A stretch of DNA of 64,000 nucleotides from Sporobolomyces roseus (lineage: Eukaryota; Basidiomycota; Microbotryomycetes; Sporidiobolales; Sporidiobolaceae). The stretch's first letter is position 1. Every line of letters starts with the position of its first letter. Below, in pieces: positions 33,723 to 45,834 of this stretch. The DNA lies in contig JADILM010000004.1 of assembly GCA_016617785.1 (NCBI GenBank), positions 1,860,001-1,924,000 on the forward strand. Reading direction: 5' to 3'. Position numbers and translations under genes: made by a program. The notes beneath the pieces were generated by a model. That model was given only the letters and a program-made list of their open reading frames with translations. It was not told where the DNA came from and made no database searches.

Positions 33723-36700
33723 ATGAGTAACGGTGGATATGCAGAGGCGTATGATCCACGGCGGTCAGGCAGGGTTTCTCTCACTTCCCTCGGCCCTCAA
33801 ATTCGAAGGTAAGTCCTGCTCGCTTTATTCAGCGACATTTCTCGTTAGAGCTCCACTGAACGAGCTTGTGGAAAATACAGCCCCTCTGGATCACTACCGT
33901 CTGATCTCCTCTTCTCGATATTGCTCTCAAAGTCCTTACTCGCCCTTTCGCTCCACATCGCTAGAGATTGGTTACTAGGACAAGGCTATTCAACTTGGAC
34001 GCTCAACACGCTTGTGTTGTCATTCGGAGGAGCTGGTCTCGCGGTTTGGGAGAAGTCATGGGAACCTCCGAGAGGTGCGAAACGGAGAGCTGTACGTTTA
34101 ATGTCCTCTTTCGAGAAAGCTTGACGCGATCCGAAACTAGCCTTGACGTCTAAAGGGCGACTAGATTTACGAGAAGAGGGCCGTGTTCAAGCCTGGTCGA
34201 AACGCTGAGCTGACTTCACTCGTTTGGTGATATCGCAGAGCGCACCAAGTTTACTCTATCCAGTTCTATTCGCATTCGAAACCCTATTCGCTTTATTCGC
34301 TATCTATCGACTCAGTGTACTTCGGTGCGTTCCCTTCTTCCCGCTGACCCCCATAGCACAGCTAAATCTTCGTTCTTTCACAGCTTCATCCTATTATCCT
34401 CTTTCGCACCTCTTTGGTCTCGAGGTCTCCCCTTCCTCGCTCGTACGAGCAGCAAAAAGGCCGTCGGAAGCAGTAATGCTCTCTTCATCACGGTCGCAAT
34501 GGTTACTTTATCCTATTTCGTCGATTCGACAATCTCAGGTTCGCTACCCGCTCTCGCATCCTTCACTCCGATCGCTGCTTACAGTCGTTATTCATCGACT
34601 ACAGGCGGTGTTCCTCGATCTGGATACCTCTTCCTCCTTCTCCACCTTCTGCTATGTGGACAAAGGAGCGAAATCCTCGCTTCGCAACCTGGAGATGAGC
34701 AGGTCAAAGCCAAGATGCACGCAAACGGCGTTGCAGTCTCAGCAATTGTCTCTGTTGCCCTCAATCTAGTACAGAGTGTCTTTGTGAGTATTCCGGACTC
34801 TCGCTTAATAGACTCGTCGTGCTTACTCTCTCCCAAAATTAGGCCTCTTCCTCCTCAGCTCTTTCCTTACAAACAGCTTCTTCCTCCTCCTTCCGCGCTC
34901 CCGAGTCTTCTCTGGCCCTCAATGTCCCTTCCGCTGCTCTCCTCGGCTTGTCTCTCATCGCCATCGACCCTCTACTCGCCAAAGCACTCCTCGCTCATTT
35001 CCCTTCCTCCCGCCTCATTCGATCTGGATGGCCTCTCACTGTCATCAGCTCATCTTTCGTCGGCTACGTCGGATTCGGACACGGTTTGAGTTGGGGAGAA
35101 GGACTTGTCGCGTTCATCGCTTGGAATGGTGAGTCGAAGACAACCTCTCTCAAACTTTACCCGACTAACTCTCAATTCGCTTCAGGTATCACTCACATCT
35201 CATCTACTGATCCTCGATCCGGTTCAGTCGCCGCCTCTTCAAGTCTCGCAACCGGTTCTTCTTCTCCACCACCTTTCCTCGCTCGACTTTCTACCTTCTA
35301 TCGTCATTTCCGAGCGACGATCAAATCGATCATGGCGTCTGGCGAGTCGAGGAGGATCTTCTACTTCCTTTGCCTCAACCTCGCATTCATGTTTGTTCAA
35401 ATGGCTTATGGGATTTGGACTAATAGTTTGGGATTAATTTCGGATTGTACGTTTCGACTTCGCTCTTATCGGAAGCATCAGCTGACGATAAAGTGCGTCA
35501 ACTTGCGCACAGCTATTCACATGTTCTTTGATTGCCTCGCGCTTGCGATGGGATTGTTTGCGAGTGTCATGGCGAATTGGCCTTCGAACGATGTCTTTAC
35601 TTACGGGTTAGTCTTACTCCTCGCTCCTCCTCGTTGCAGCTAGCTGACACTTTTCACCTGACTAGCTACTCTCGAGTCGAAACTCTTTCCGGATTCGCAA
35701 ACGGTTTATTCCTCTGCCTCATTTCGATCTTTATCGTTTTCGAAGCTATCCAACGATTGATCGATCCGCCCGAGATGAATACTGGTCAACTCTTGACGGT
35801 CAGTGCTGTCGGATTGGCAGTAAATCTTGTGGGAATGGTAGCTACGGGTCATGGTCATCATGGTCATTCTCACGGAGGAGGGGGAGGAGGAGGTCACAGT
35901 CACGGTCATAGCCATGTGAGTGAGAAGCTGTCTTGACCCGTGGAGTAGTATTAACTCGCTTTCTATCTCGCAGGCTCCGGTTCGATCGAATTCGACCCCG
36001 TTCTTGACGAACGAGAAGGAACAGGAGAAAAGTCATAACGGTCATTCGGTAGGTCACTGAAACGTGCTCAGTCATTGTCGTCGTGAACTCAGCTTGATTC
36101 ATTGCCCTACAGCATAATGGCCATTCGCATACTCCAGCTTCTTCACCTTCGAAACCCGTTCATTCGCATTCTTCTCCAGCTCCCGCTCATTCGCATTCCT
36201 CTCACGATCACTCCCATTCTTCGCACGACAATGGACATGCTCATGGATCTCATGGCGAGGGAGGAGAATGTGATCACGATGAAGATGAGGACGGAGATGA
36301 TCACGCTGCTCCATCAGGAGGCAGTCACAACATGAAAGGTGTCTTCCTTGTCAGTCTCTCATAGTTCATTCACAACGATCCTACATAGCTCACTCTCCTC
36401 CTGGTGACAGCACGTTCTCGCCGACACTCTTGGATCTGTTGGGGTGATCATTTCGACTCTTCTCATCAATCGTTACGGTTGGACTGGATTCGACCCTCTC
36501 GCATCAATTTTCATTGCGGTCTTGATCTTCGCGAGTGTCGTACCTCTCGTCGTTGATTCTGGGAAGTTACTAGTGCTAGACATGGGAGAAGAGAAGGAAG
36601 CCGAAGTTCGCAAGGCCCTGACAGCTGTTCGTTCTATCTCTCGGTTTTCTCGGTCTTTCTCGAGTTGCGGCCTCAATGAGATTACTGACTTGCTCACGCC

Positions 36701-36963
36701 TTGCGTAGGTACACCGAGTCGAAGGTGTAGCGTCCTTTACGAGACCTCGTTTCTGGTCGAAAGATCCATCATCAGTCGTCGGTTCAATCTGTATTCAGCT
36801 CAAACCTTCGCCTTCCTCCGTCTTTGATTCGTCAAGAGCTCCTCAACATTTCGTCAACATCGAAAGGATAACAGCTAGAGTGAGGAAGGCACTGCGAAGT
36901 AATATCGGAGGATTGGACGAGTTGACGATACAAATTGAACCAACGAGTAGTTGCTTTGGATAA
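33723..36963 (+). CDS. MSC2: MSC2/ZnT5-like zinc transporter (cation diffusion facilitator)
   Basis: Moves zinc into the ER or early secretory pathway, normally as a heteromer with Zrg17. Thirteen exons (33723..33808, 33881..34091, 34239..34324, 34384..34538, 34605..34783, 34843..35128, 35186..35446, 35513..35606, 35666..35915, 35974..36048, 36113..36349, 36411..36626, 36709..36963) give 796 residues. An N-terminal half with many predicted spans (as in Msc2/ZnT5) precedes the CDF core: MAYGIWTNSLGLISDSIHMFFD (metal-site Asp and HxxxD), FTYGYSRVETLSGFANGLFL, and HVLADTLGSVGVII with the second HxxxD. Between spans IV and V lies a His-rich loop of about 100 residues (GHGHHGHSHGG, HSHSSHDHSHSSHDN), longer than usual. 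The C-terminal cytosolic domain contains HRVEGVASF. Confidence 0.93.
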
Positions 36964-38142
36964 ACCATTGCATTGAGATTCTCCCATGGTCAGTGCACAG
37001 TTTCGATCCGTTGACAATTACGCTTGAGAGCGGTGTGGGAAGAGACGGCAGGAACGTCGCGAAGCGCTTTCCGCTCACGAGTCACTCCTTCCAATTTCGG
37101 GGATTCTTCCCAGTCAAGCAGTTTTCGATCGCTTATCACACAGTTCGCATTCACTCATATCCGCTCACTCTCACGACCACCACACGATTGTAATTCCTGC
37201 TGCTCTCTCGCTGGTGCAGGATCAGAGTGACTCGCTCGCTGACAATTTCAGGAAAAAGTGACCGAGTTGCAATTGGACCTTAGCTTGTTCTCTCTTTAGA
37301 TCTACGATCTGACTTCTCCTTGACTCTGCTTCGCGAGCATCGACTTCATTGGCCTCACAAGCTGTAAGATCTGCGAGCGAGGTGAGTCTAAAGACTCTTC
37401 TTCTTCTTCTCCGATCATCTTTTCCTTCAACTTTCCCCTCCACTGATCTTTCGGGATCAAAACCCTATTAGACTTTTCAATCTACGTCGAAAGGGGACAA
37501 CCGGGGGCGATCAGGGGCAAGCCTCTCCTCTCTCTTCTCAACCAAAAGTCGATTTCTCGAAAAGGCAGGCGAATTCTTCTCGAAGGAGGCGGGATAGTCC
37601 AAACGGATTTCAACCTTTCACGCGCGGTTTAACGTTGCGACTCGTTAGTAAGAGCGAGTTGAAACGGGATCAGTAGCTCCCAAACCAAAAGGAGGAACCC
37701 CCCCGACTTTTCTGAGCGACTTCCGACTTTCCTTCGTCGGATCAAGAGCCTTTCCTCTCCCTTCAACAGACTCGACTTTCCTCTCTCGACCAGCCGTCCT
37801 CTGACTACATCTACCTCTTACTCTACGACCTTCCCCTTCCTCCCTGCCATCTCTCTCGCTACCCTTTGCAGCGCCTCCTCGCAGAACACAACCTTCGATC
37901 ACTCTTTCCTCGAAACGCGAAGATTCCGTACCAGTCAGAATAAGGAAAGGATCAAACAAAGTCTCTACCGTCTCTCTACAACGTCAAAGTCGACGTGTAG
38001 GACAGTACAGCGCGCCGAATAGCTTCCACGCCGGGTCAAACTTTCCTCGTCTAAACTAGTCGCTCTCAACCTTACTTCGTCCCGCCTCGTTCTTTCCTTC
38101 TTCCCTTTCCTCCTTCTCTCGTTACTTCCCTCTTTAGAAGGA
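36964..38142. other. long intergenic region upstream of the MADS gene
   Basis: 1179 bp without a recognisable gene. Minus-strand frames at 37222-37443 and 37645-37959 are low-complexity and have no family similarity. The last ~110 bases are strongly pyrimidine-rich and probably form the 5' UTR or core promoter of the MADS-box gene. Confidence 0.5.
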
Positions 38143-40075
38143 ATGGATTCATCTAATAGTAACGCGACTTCATCTCTACAAATGCCTCAAACAACTTCGT
38201 CAATTCACCCAGGTCAACAGCTGCCTTCACCTTCTCCCATCTCGCCTGGTTTCCCTCCCAACATCCAACACAGCTCTTCCTCATCAACTTCGACCTCTTA
38301 TCAGTCCTCGTCCTCTTCCCTCCTCCCTTCTCTACCCGTCGGCATAGAAGCTACTCTCGCTTCTGCCGGAGCTCCAACTGCTCGACCTATCCACAGCGCC
38401 TTCCCTCCGCCTATCATCCCCTTCGACCCGAATGCAGCTTCAGATGATGATGACGATGAAGATGAGGTGGGTAGCCCGAGGAAGAAGAGACGAGGGGCAG
38501 GTGGTGCGAAGAATGGCAAGGGAAGCGGGACTGAGGGAAACGGAGCGAATGCAGATGATAAAGGGAGAAGGAAGATTGAGATAGAGTACATTCAGAAGAA
38601 GGAGAAGCGACATATCACGTTCTCGAAACGGAAAGCGGGAATCATGAAGAAGGTGAGTAAACGAAGTTTGATTCGAGGAGCGTTTCATTTGAGCTGACTC
38701 TCGATCGTGTAGGCCTACGAACTCGCAACTTTGACTGGAACTCAAGTACTACTGTTAGTCGTCTCTGAGACTGGTATTGTAAGCTCAGTCCACTCTGTAG
38801 CTGAACGAATTGACCTGACCTTCGCATTCTCTTTTCATCGTTTCTCAGGTCTACACTTTCACTACGACCAAGTTTCAACCCCTTGTAGGAGCTGGTGAAA
38901 ACGGTCAACCGAGTGAGGGTCAACGGCTTATCCAGAAATGTCTCGTTCGTTTCGTCCCCTTCTGTCTCATCTCATTGAATCTTTCGCTAATCCGGTTCTT
39001 CTCCGAACAGGCTGTCGATCCCTCCGAAGCAGATAGCGACTACATCTCTCCACCACCTGATGGACCACTTCTTCCCCTTCCTCCCTCGGCTCAGAAACGA
39101 CCATTCGAAGCCAATTCTCCGATTCATGGAGGTCAAATCGCTCTTCGAACGAAACAACAACGGCCGCGAGCTAAACGACCTGCGCCGATTTCGATGCCTT
39201 CAACCGGTAGTAGCGGTAGTCATCCTCCGACACCATCAATTCACGCAACGATGGAAGGCCTTCCAATCCCTCCTTCTCCTCACCAACTTCATCCTCTCAA
39301 TCAAGCACCCTTACCATCCCCTGGTCTTCAAATGCGAGACTATCCGCCGTCTCCTGGTTACCCTCCTGGTCCGAACGGTCAAAGAGATCCTCCCTCTGTC
39401 TTACAAAATTCGAACAACTACAACGACATGATGGATCGTTCTCAGATGAATCAGAATGGGAACAATGGTCAATATGGACCTCCAACAAATTATCCACCTC
39501 CTCCTGCTCTCGGATACACTCACACCGTCGTGAGTCGTTACACTTTCCTCTCTTTCCTTCGCGATTCTATTCTCACTCTCTCCTTTTCTCACCCATTCTA
39601 GCCGAATCCAAATCGACCACCTCATCCTCTCGATCCATACCCTCATCACCAACAGCAACAACCGCATCCTCTGCATCAATCGCACAATTCCCCTTCTTCT
39701 TCTCCTCAGCAACAAACTCGCAGATACCTTCAAGCACCTCAACAGCATGGCGGTTACGCTTCTTCTTCCTCGGCTCCTCGTTCTCTCGCGGGTCAACAAT
39801 CAAACTCTCCAGATCCGTACGGCGACCATCGAATGCAATACGTCGAAGATCGACAAATGATGATGTCTTCTCAGAATTCGCAACATTCGAACTTGCACCA
39901 CTCGCAGGGGAATCATCAAGGTCCTCCTCCTAGTTCGTTACCTCACCCTCCTGACAACATGTACATGCAACAGCAAGTTCCGCATCAGCAGGGTATGCCT
40001 CAACATCATCGAATAAATTCGTACAACGGGAACGAATATGGAGGTGGTGGAGGAGGAGGAGGAGGGAGAAGATGA
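38143..40075 (+). CDS. MCM1: MADS-box transcription factor, SRF/Mcm1 type
   Basis: DNA-binding dimer that recognises CArG/P-box sites and recruits partners in mating, cell-cycle and metabolic control. Exons 38143..38652, 38713..38778, 38849..38944, 39011..39529 and 39602..40075 give 554 residues. The MADS domain starts near residue 141 (GRRKIEIEYIQKKEKRHITF, then SKRKAGIMKKAYELATLTG) and continues as TQVLLLVVSETGIVYTFTT, which is SRF/Mcm1-like rather than MEF2-like. An acidic run (SDDDDDEDE) and a basic cluster (RKKRRG) lie before it, as in Mcm1. The C-terminal half is Pro/Gln/His/Asn-rich and ends in a poly-Gly run, typical of fungal activation tails. Splice sites lie inside the MADS domain in phase 0. 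Confidence 0.92.
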
Positions 40076-40113
40076 GAGGATGGATGGAAGGAAAGGGAAT
40101 AGAAATAACATGT

Positions 40114-40394
40114 TTAGACCTCTTTGTCGTCAAGCGTCGGACCCAACTCCTTGTATCGATTATATAACCATTGCATAACCTCGCAAAGCAAATTTCGCAT
40201 CACTGAAGCGTACGCTGAGTAGTTGCCTTCCCGAGCGAATGAGAAGCTCATGATGCGTTGAATAGCGAATCGGAAACGAGAGAAGACTTGCGCGCTGCAT
40301 TGCCTTCCTTCTGATCTAGTAAGATACAACAAACAACGAATCGAAGCCCACTTTCTAATCCTTACTCAAACCGTCTATAAACCTCCTCCTCCAT
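40114..40394 (-). CDS. small hypothetical protein (76 aa, two exons)
   Basis: Exon 1 (40366..40394, MEEEVYRRFE) joins exon 2 (40114..40315) through a 50-nt intron with GTAAGG donor and TTACTAG acceptor. The product has amphipathic, helix-like composition: FSRFRFAIQRIMSFSFARE, NLLCEVMQWLYNRYKELG. I do not recognise the family. Alternatively it could be the 3' end of the upstream minus-strand gene. It is convergent with the MADS gene, with only 38 bp between stops. Confidence 0.4.
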
Positions 40395-40507
40395 CGACAG
40401 ATCGTGATCATGTCTTCCTCCGTTCTTGTTTCGTTTCCTTGTGCGAGAGTTTTGCGAAATGCGAGTGAATTGTTGCGAAGAGAACGAAAACGAACGGAAC
40501 GACAGAT

Positions 40508-42597
40508 CTACTTCTTGCGAGAGTCACAGCTGACACTGTCCTCAATCTGTAGGGTCTCATCAACCAAGCGTCAGATCCTCCGTCCAGAAACGAGAACACA
40601 CGAGAGGAGAGGTCAAGAAAAAAACGTACGCTTTCATTTTCTCCCTCCCTCACCCAACTCCTCAATTTCCCCTTGATCAATTCCTTCCACTCCCTCGCTC
40701 CCTCACCTTTCCATTCCCCCTCGACCACGACCCCAACAGCTTTCCACATCAACCTCCTAGCTTTCCTCTCCTGTCCCCCTTGTTCCAACTTCTCGATGAA
40801 CTCAACGAGCTCCCCTAATCGAGTCAAGGGAGTCCCGTCGGGGGAGTGTGAGAGGAGTGTTGAGCGTAGAAGGTGGATCGCGAATGCTGGTTGAACGATT
40901 AGGGGTAGGTTCCAGTCTGGGATCTTTGCGGGCTTGCGAGTGTTGTGCTTGAGACGTTGGGAGTCGTGGAGACGCTGAGCGAGGATCAAGTTGAATGCAT
41001 GTTGAAACTTGGACCAAGGTGGAGAAGGAAGGTTTTGGTCACGACGTGAGGGAGAAGAGGGGAGAGAAAGGAGGTAGAGTGCTTGACGGTGAAATTTTGT
41101 GGAGACTCCTACGAGAAGAGGATCGTGTGAGATATGAGAGGGGAGATGTGTAGTTTCAGGAGGGAAGAGGGGAGGGAGAGACGAAGTTGAGGATAGAGTA
41201 AGGTCGATGAGTTCGTATGCGGATGCTATCAGTTCGTGATCTGGGGTAGAAGGTGGATCGGAGAGTCGTTCGGAGTGTGATGAAGAGGCTGTGGAAGGGG
41301 TATCGAAGATTCCTAGGTGTGCCCATAACAGGCGGTATAATGCGGATGATTGACGCTGTCTCAACTGAACGAGATCGAGGATCGAGCGAGAGACGGATGG
41401 AGTGAGATCGAGCATGAGGGTATAGAGTTGAGATGCAGAGGACAGGGTATCTTTGCTGATGAGTTGCGAAATGGAGGTTCGTTGTCGAGCGCGAAGAAGG
41501 AGGAACCGGATTGCGAGGTAGAGAATGTGAGAGTGTCGATCAATCGATTTCGGATCAGGAACTCGTTGATGTAGTTCCGTCAATACGCCGAGGTCTTCTT
41601 CGAGTTGATCCGATTCGAGCGTTCCAACTAATCCTTCGATCTTCCTTTCGACCTCCCCAAATAGCTCCATATCCACCTCTTCTCCTTGTACCTGTCTCTC
41701 CAATTTCTCGACTGCCCCATCCAATAAAGCTAAGCTGACCAATTCTTCTCCCCCTTCGTCCGCCCGTTTGATCTCTTTTAGAATCCCTCTGATTTGTCTC
41801 CTCGCACCCTTTTTCTCCTTCCCCGCTCCCCTCATTCGTTCGTGAATAACCTCCAACCTCCTCACGACAAAAGCGAGCATCAAAGGACTCATAACCCTGC
41901 CTCCCTCCTTCTCCCTCATCTCTTTCAACAAATCTCCAAACTCTTTCGCTCGTTCTCCTTCGAACTCTCCTCCTTCTCCCTCTTCCAACCTCACCACGAT
42001 CGATTGCATCCAAGCAACCCTGATCCCTCCCCGATCCAATCCCAACCCAAACCCCAACTTGTCCTTCTTCTTTCCGTCTACCCCTTCTCCTTCTCCTTCT
42101 TGTCCTCCCACCACTACCACTACACCTCGTCCAAAGAACCTCTCGTCCAATTCTTTCGCTTCTTTGATTCTCCCCGCTTTCAAAAGTAATCTCATGGTAT
42201 GTCCAACGACCCTCACGATTGAATTTCGAAATTTCCATTTTTTGAATTGAAGTGGACCTGAGAGGTACGAGTGGGCTACTTGACATGCTTGAATCCAGAT
42301 TGAGAGTTCTTGTTTGAGATCTGATGGAGAGTGGATACGGTGGAGGGAGTGGGAGATGGGTGGGAGAGAGGAGAGAAGTGAACCTAGGAGTAAATGATGA
42401 TCTACTCTTTGCGGAGGTGGGGGTGGATAGGAGAGATGAGGAGGTAGAGGAGAATTTCCCAAGGGAGGTGAAGGTGGAGGAGGAGGGACAGGGAGTGATT
42501 GATGTTGATGTTGCTGGAATACTAGACGACGAGAGAAGGGAGCTTGAGGATCCGGTGGTCGACAACGGGGTGGTGTAAGCCATCTCTTGACCCGCAT
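40508..42597 (-). CDS. 668-residue orphan protein, possibly mitochondrial
   Basis: Exon 1 is 40630..42597, with a short inferred second exon 40508..40546 (intron GTACGT ... CTACAG); without that splice the frame runs on to 40408. The N-terminus is basic and Pro-rich (MRVKRWLTPPRCRPP ... PPPPPSPPLG), compatible with a mitochondrial presequence. The body is rich in charged and Leu-rich helices (HTMRLLLKAGRIKEAKELDE; FAIHLLRSTLLS; LGELVEFIEKLEQGGQERKA). The helical pairs are weakly reminiscent of TPR/PPR-like organelle RNA-processing proteins, but I see no diagnostic motif. Function unknown. Confidence 0.65.
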
Positions 42598-43111
42598 CTA
42601 GCTGCATAAGGCTACCCTCGAATGAAAAAAAAAGTTGGAATCAGCGAATCGCAAAAATCGAAAAACCCCAAGTCGAGTTTCAATACACTTGATCAAATGT
42701 ATTCTTTATTCGCTGGGTTTCGTAGGCAAACAGCAGCGACGAGTGAGAGCGTCATAGGATGTGCGAATCGGTAATGCAACGCGGAGTAGGCGAAACCATT
42801 GAATCGAAACAAATCCGAAGCGGGTTTCGAAATAGTTCCTATATCTCATTTTGTCACATTCACCAACCTAGGCAAGGTCTCGCTCTTTCGACCATCGACA
42901 GTCGTGTCGTCGTTTACCTCGCCATACTGGGAGCGCTTAACCCTTCTCCGGGACAGCCGCTCTCACTGTCCTTCCCTCTGCGAATCCCTCTCCTTCGCAA
43001 CCTTTTTTCATCCTTTGTACAAATATTTCATTACTTTTCTCGCTCTGGCACCCTACTACCATCTTCCCCATCTCCCTCTCCCCGACGGAAAAGGGGTGAA
43101 ATAGTCCCCCC
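42598..43111. promoter_or_regulatory. intergenic, upstream of the 668-residue gene
   Basis: Promoter of the minus-strand orphan gene plus the GRX5 3' flank. An A-run and AT-rich stretch lie at about 42625-42710. No gene is seen. Confidence 0.5.
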
Positions 43112-43823
43112 TTATGCCTCTGCTCCTGGTTCAGTTTCGACCAATTTAGCCTTGACCAACATCTTTTCCAACTCTCCCGATTGGTGCATTTGTAACATGA
43201 TGTCGCAGCCACCAACGAACTCTCCTTCGAGGTACACTTGAGGGATTGTAGGCCATGAACTATATACGATCGAAACGAGAACGAGAACGAGAGCGAAAGA
43301 AAGAAAGGAAAGCGAGAAAATTGTCAATCATCGCTTAAACTCTTGATTCAGAGTGAGGTGCAGTGTTGGACTTACGAGTACTCTTTGATGCCTTCCCTCA
43401 ACTCCTGATCCTCCAAACAATTGAACGCTACAATCTTGTCTGGACTGACTCCCTGAACATCCAAGATCTGACACACTGCCCTCGAGAATCCACACTGAGG
43501 TAAATCTGGTGTACCTTTCATGAACACTACTAATGGGTTCTCTTTAACCACCTGTACTCTCAGCGATCAGGAAGGGGCAGGGAGAGGGAAGGGAGATGGA
43601 CGAGGTCAGCGGCGAGTTCTCGGAACAGGGGTAGAGAGGGGAGGGAAAGGAGAGTACGTACACCATCGATCTTTTTACGGGATGAATCGGAGAGCTGTCT
43701 GCGTTGCGAGAGGATGCGGAGCGAGTTGGGAGAGGCAAGAGTTTGAAATCCTGGAGTTCGGGAAGTTGAAGCGAGAGTCGCAGGTCGGAATAGACTCGAA
43801 GTGAGGGATCTGAAGGCTGACAT
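43112..43823 (-). CDS. GRX5: GRX5, mitochondrial monothiol glutaredoxin
   Basis: Carries and transfers [2Fe-2S] clusters in the mitochondrial iron-sulfur assembly pathway. Exons 43662..43823, 43376..43551 and 43112..43259 give 161 residues. An Arg/Ser-rich presequence ([20 protein letters not shown]) precedes the domain. The key blocks are [16 protein letters not shown] (CGFS active site), [21 protein letters not shown] (TIP cis-Pro and the glutathione-binding GGCD), and GELEKML. It is divergent from the next gene with about 111 bp between starts, so the two may share regulation. Confidence 0.95.
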
Positions 43824-43934
43824 TGTTCAAATAAGAGATTCGAAGAGTGAATGGAAGGAGAATGAACGAATGAGCGAATCGACAAATCAATTCAAAGTTG
43901 ACTTGTTTACTACTACTCACTCGGGAGAAGTGTT

Positions 43935-45079
43935 ATGATCCGCCGATTCACCTTACAAGCACTCAGAACCACTCCTCTAGTAACCCGTCAAACTCTGATT
44001 CGTTCAATCCCCAAACCTTTGTTCACTTCTCTCAACTTGTCAACTTCATCAAAAGGTACTTCTCACTCTCTCTTCATTCCCTCTGGAGACAAGCTGACAG
44101 TCTTTGAGCGTTTCTGTGTGTTAGATATGGCCGTCCCTACTAGTCCAACCTCGAGTTCGTTCGACCCTCAAACAGTTCAGGCTCAGGAAGCACTCGATGA
44201 AGGAACCAGATCCCTCGAACAAGGTGATTTCGACAATGCAGCAAAGTTCTACCAAAAGAGTATCGAAATCAAACAAACTGCAATCGGTGAGTTGCGAAAA
44301 ACAATCTCGAGAATTCGCTTTCTCCTATCCTTTGGAAGTATCGCTAATTCTTGATTGACTTTCGTCTCACAGCTTACTACAATCTCGGAGTAGTCCAGTA
44401 ACGCTCACCCTTCCTCTCCCTACCGTCCCTCCGCTCAAACACCCTTGACATTCTCAACAGGTATCAATTACAACAACTCCCCACCTCAATCTCCTCTTTC
44501 GAGCGTTCCCTCGAATTAACCGACCCTTCCGTGAAACCCACCTTACCCGACCCAACCGCCCCTGTCCCCGAACTCACTCCAGCACAAATCATCTTGGCCG
44601 ACACTCATACGAATTTGGGTGCAGCTTACATCCTTTCGAAACCTCCTAGACCAGAGAAAGCTTTGGAACATTTACAGAAAGCTTTAATGATTAACCCGGA
44701 TGATGGAGAGGTAAATAATAAAAACAATTCCCTTACCCTCTATTTCAATGAGAAAGGGGAATCTTGAGCTGATGAGGAGGGAGGTGGGAAAATTTTTTGA
44801 TTTATAGGTTTGTTATAATTTAGCGGCGGTATTGGAAGCTACTGGAGAATTGGAAGAAGCTATGGTAGCTTTCGAGAGAGCTCAGAAGTTAGGTATCGAT
44901 AGGGCTCAAATCAACATCAGGAATGTGAGTACACCTTTTTTTTCGTTGCTCATTGGGAGTAGTAGGGAGGAAGAGAAAACTGATTTTTGAGGTTGGGTCG
45001 AGGTTTGTAGTTGGGAGGTAAGATTTTGGCAAAGAAGAGGGAAGAGAAAGAGAAGGAGGAACAGAAGAGCGTTGATTAG
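43935..45079 (+). CDS. TPR protein with mitochondrial-type N-terminus
   Basis: Exons 43935..44055, 44125..44286, 44373..44397, 44461..44710, 44808..44924 and 45011..45079 give 247 residues, including a 25-nt micro-exon. The N-terminus is a basic amphipathic presequence (MIRRFTLQALRTTPLVTRQT). Three TPR-like pairs follow: ALDEGTRSLEQGDFDNAAKF, DTHTNLGAAYILSKPPRPEK, YNLAAVLEATGELEEAM. The tail is Lys/Glu-rich. A shorter cytosolic form could start at Met in exon 2 (MAVPTSP, 44127). TPR domains mediate protein binding, and I cannot name the partner. The shared promoter with GRX5 hints at a mitochondrial job. Confidence 0.8.
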
Positions 45080-45419
45080 AAGACGAGAGGAAAGGCCAAA
45101 GGACGGCGAATGGTGAAAATATACATAGTACTATAGAGTTATTCGGAATTGCAACAAGGGCGGTTCAATCGCAGCACACTTGGAATTACGTTGAAGACGA
45201 CGTAAAGATGAGGTTTTGGGAGACGATCGTTTGCTCGCCTCGAGATTATTGCGAAAAGTTTCTCACGAGAGATCTGGACACCCACGATCCGCCATGTCAA
45301 TTCGAGACGAAACGCTATTTGCTCAACGAGGGTTAAAGGTACAGCCTACGTTCGAAAGCGCAATGATTGATCGTGTTGTGAGTGACTGACATCTTGCGGT
45401 AATTTGAGATTTCCTCTTT
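45080..45419. other. intergenic, TPR gene to P7 leader
   Basis: 3' flank of the TPR gene and presumed P7 promoter. No gene is seen. Confidence 0.5.
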
Positions 45420-45834
45420 CTTCCTTACCTATCACTACCTCACTTGGATTCGCCCGCAAGTTTCCTTGGAGATAGTTTAGATCAATTGATATATAACAAG
45501 GTGAGTCCCTGGTGTCCTGAGAACTTTGCGAGGGAGAACGAAGAGGTCTCAGATGAGAGCGGAACGAGCGGGAAAGAACGACGAGGGACGCTCTGGGATC
45601 GATGGAGGGTAGCTCGGGAGGTAGATCAGATGTCTGATACATAGTGGACGGTATCAGATGGTCAGCAGCTGTGGATGGGCAAAGACGGGAAGATCGAATT
45701 CACATTGGATCTCCCTCAAGCCCTCGCAGAGTCAACGAGGCCGACTTGCAAAGGATCGATATAGTTGACTCAGTGGATGTTTAAAACTACGAGTATACAC
45801 CAGGCTGACTTCTTTTGAGCTGTCTTACAGGATC
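45420..45834 (+). promoter_or_regulatory. P7 leader exon and leader intron
   Basis: Leader exon about 45420-45500, intron 45501..45830 (330 nt) with GTGAGT donor; the acceptor GAGCTGTCTTACAG lies four bases before the ATG, as in P6. It is diverged in the middle but has the same length and layout. Confidence 0.6.

Noticed and set aside
37222..37959. Minus-strand frames in the long gap before the MADS gene
   Set aside because: Charged low-complexity translations without family similarity or plausible splice partners.
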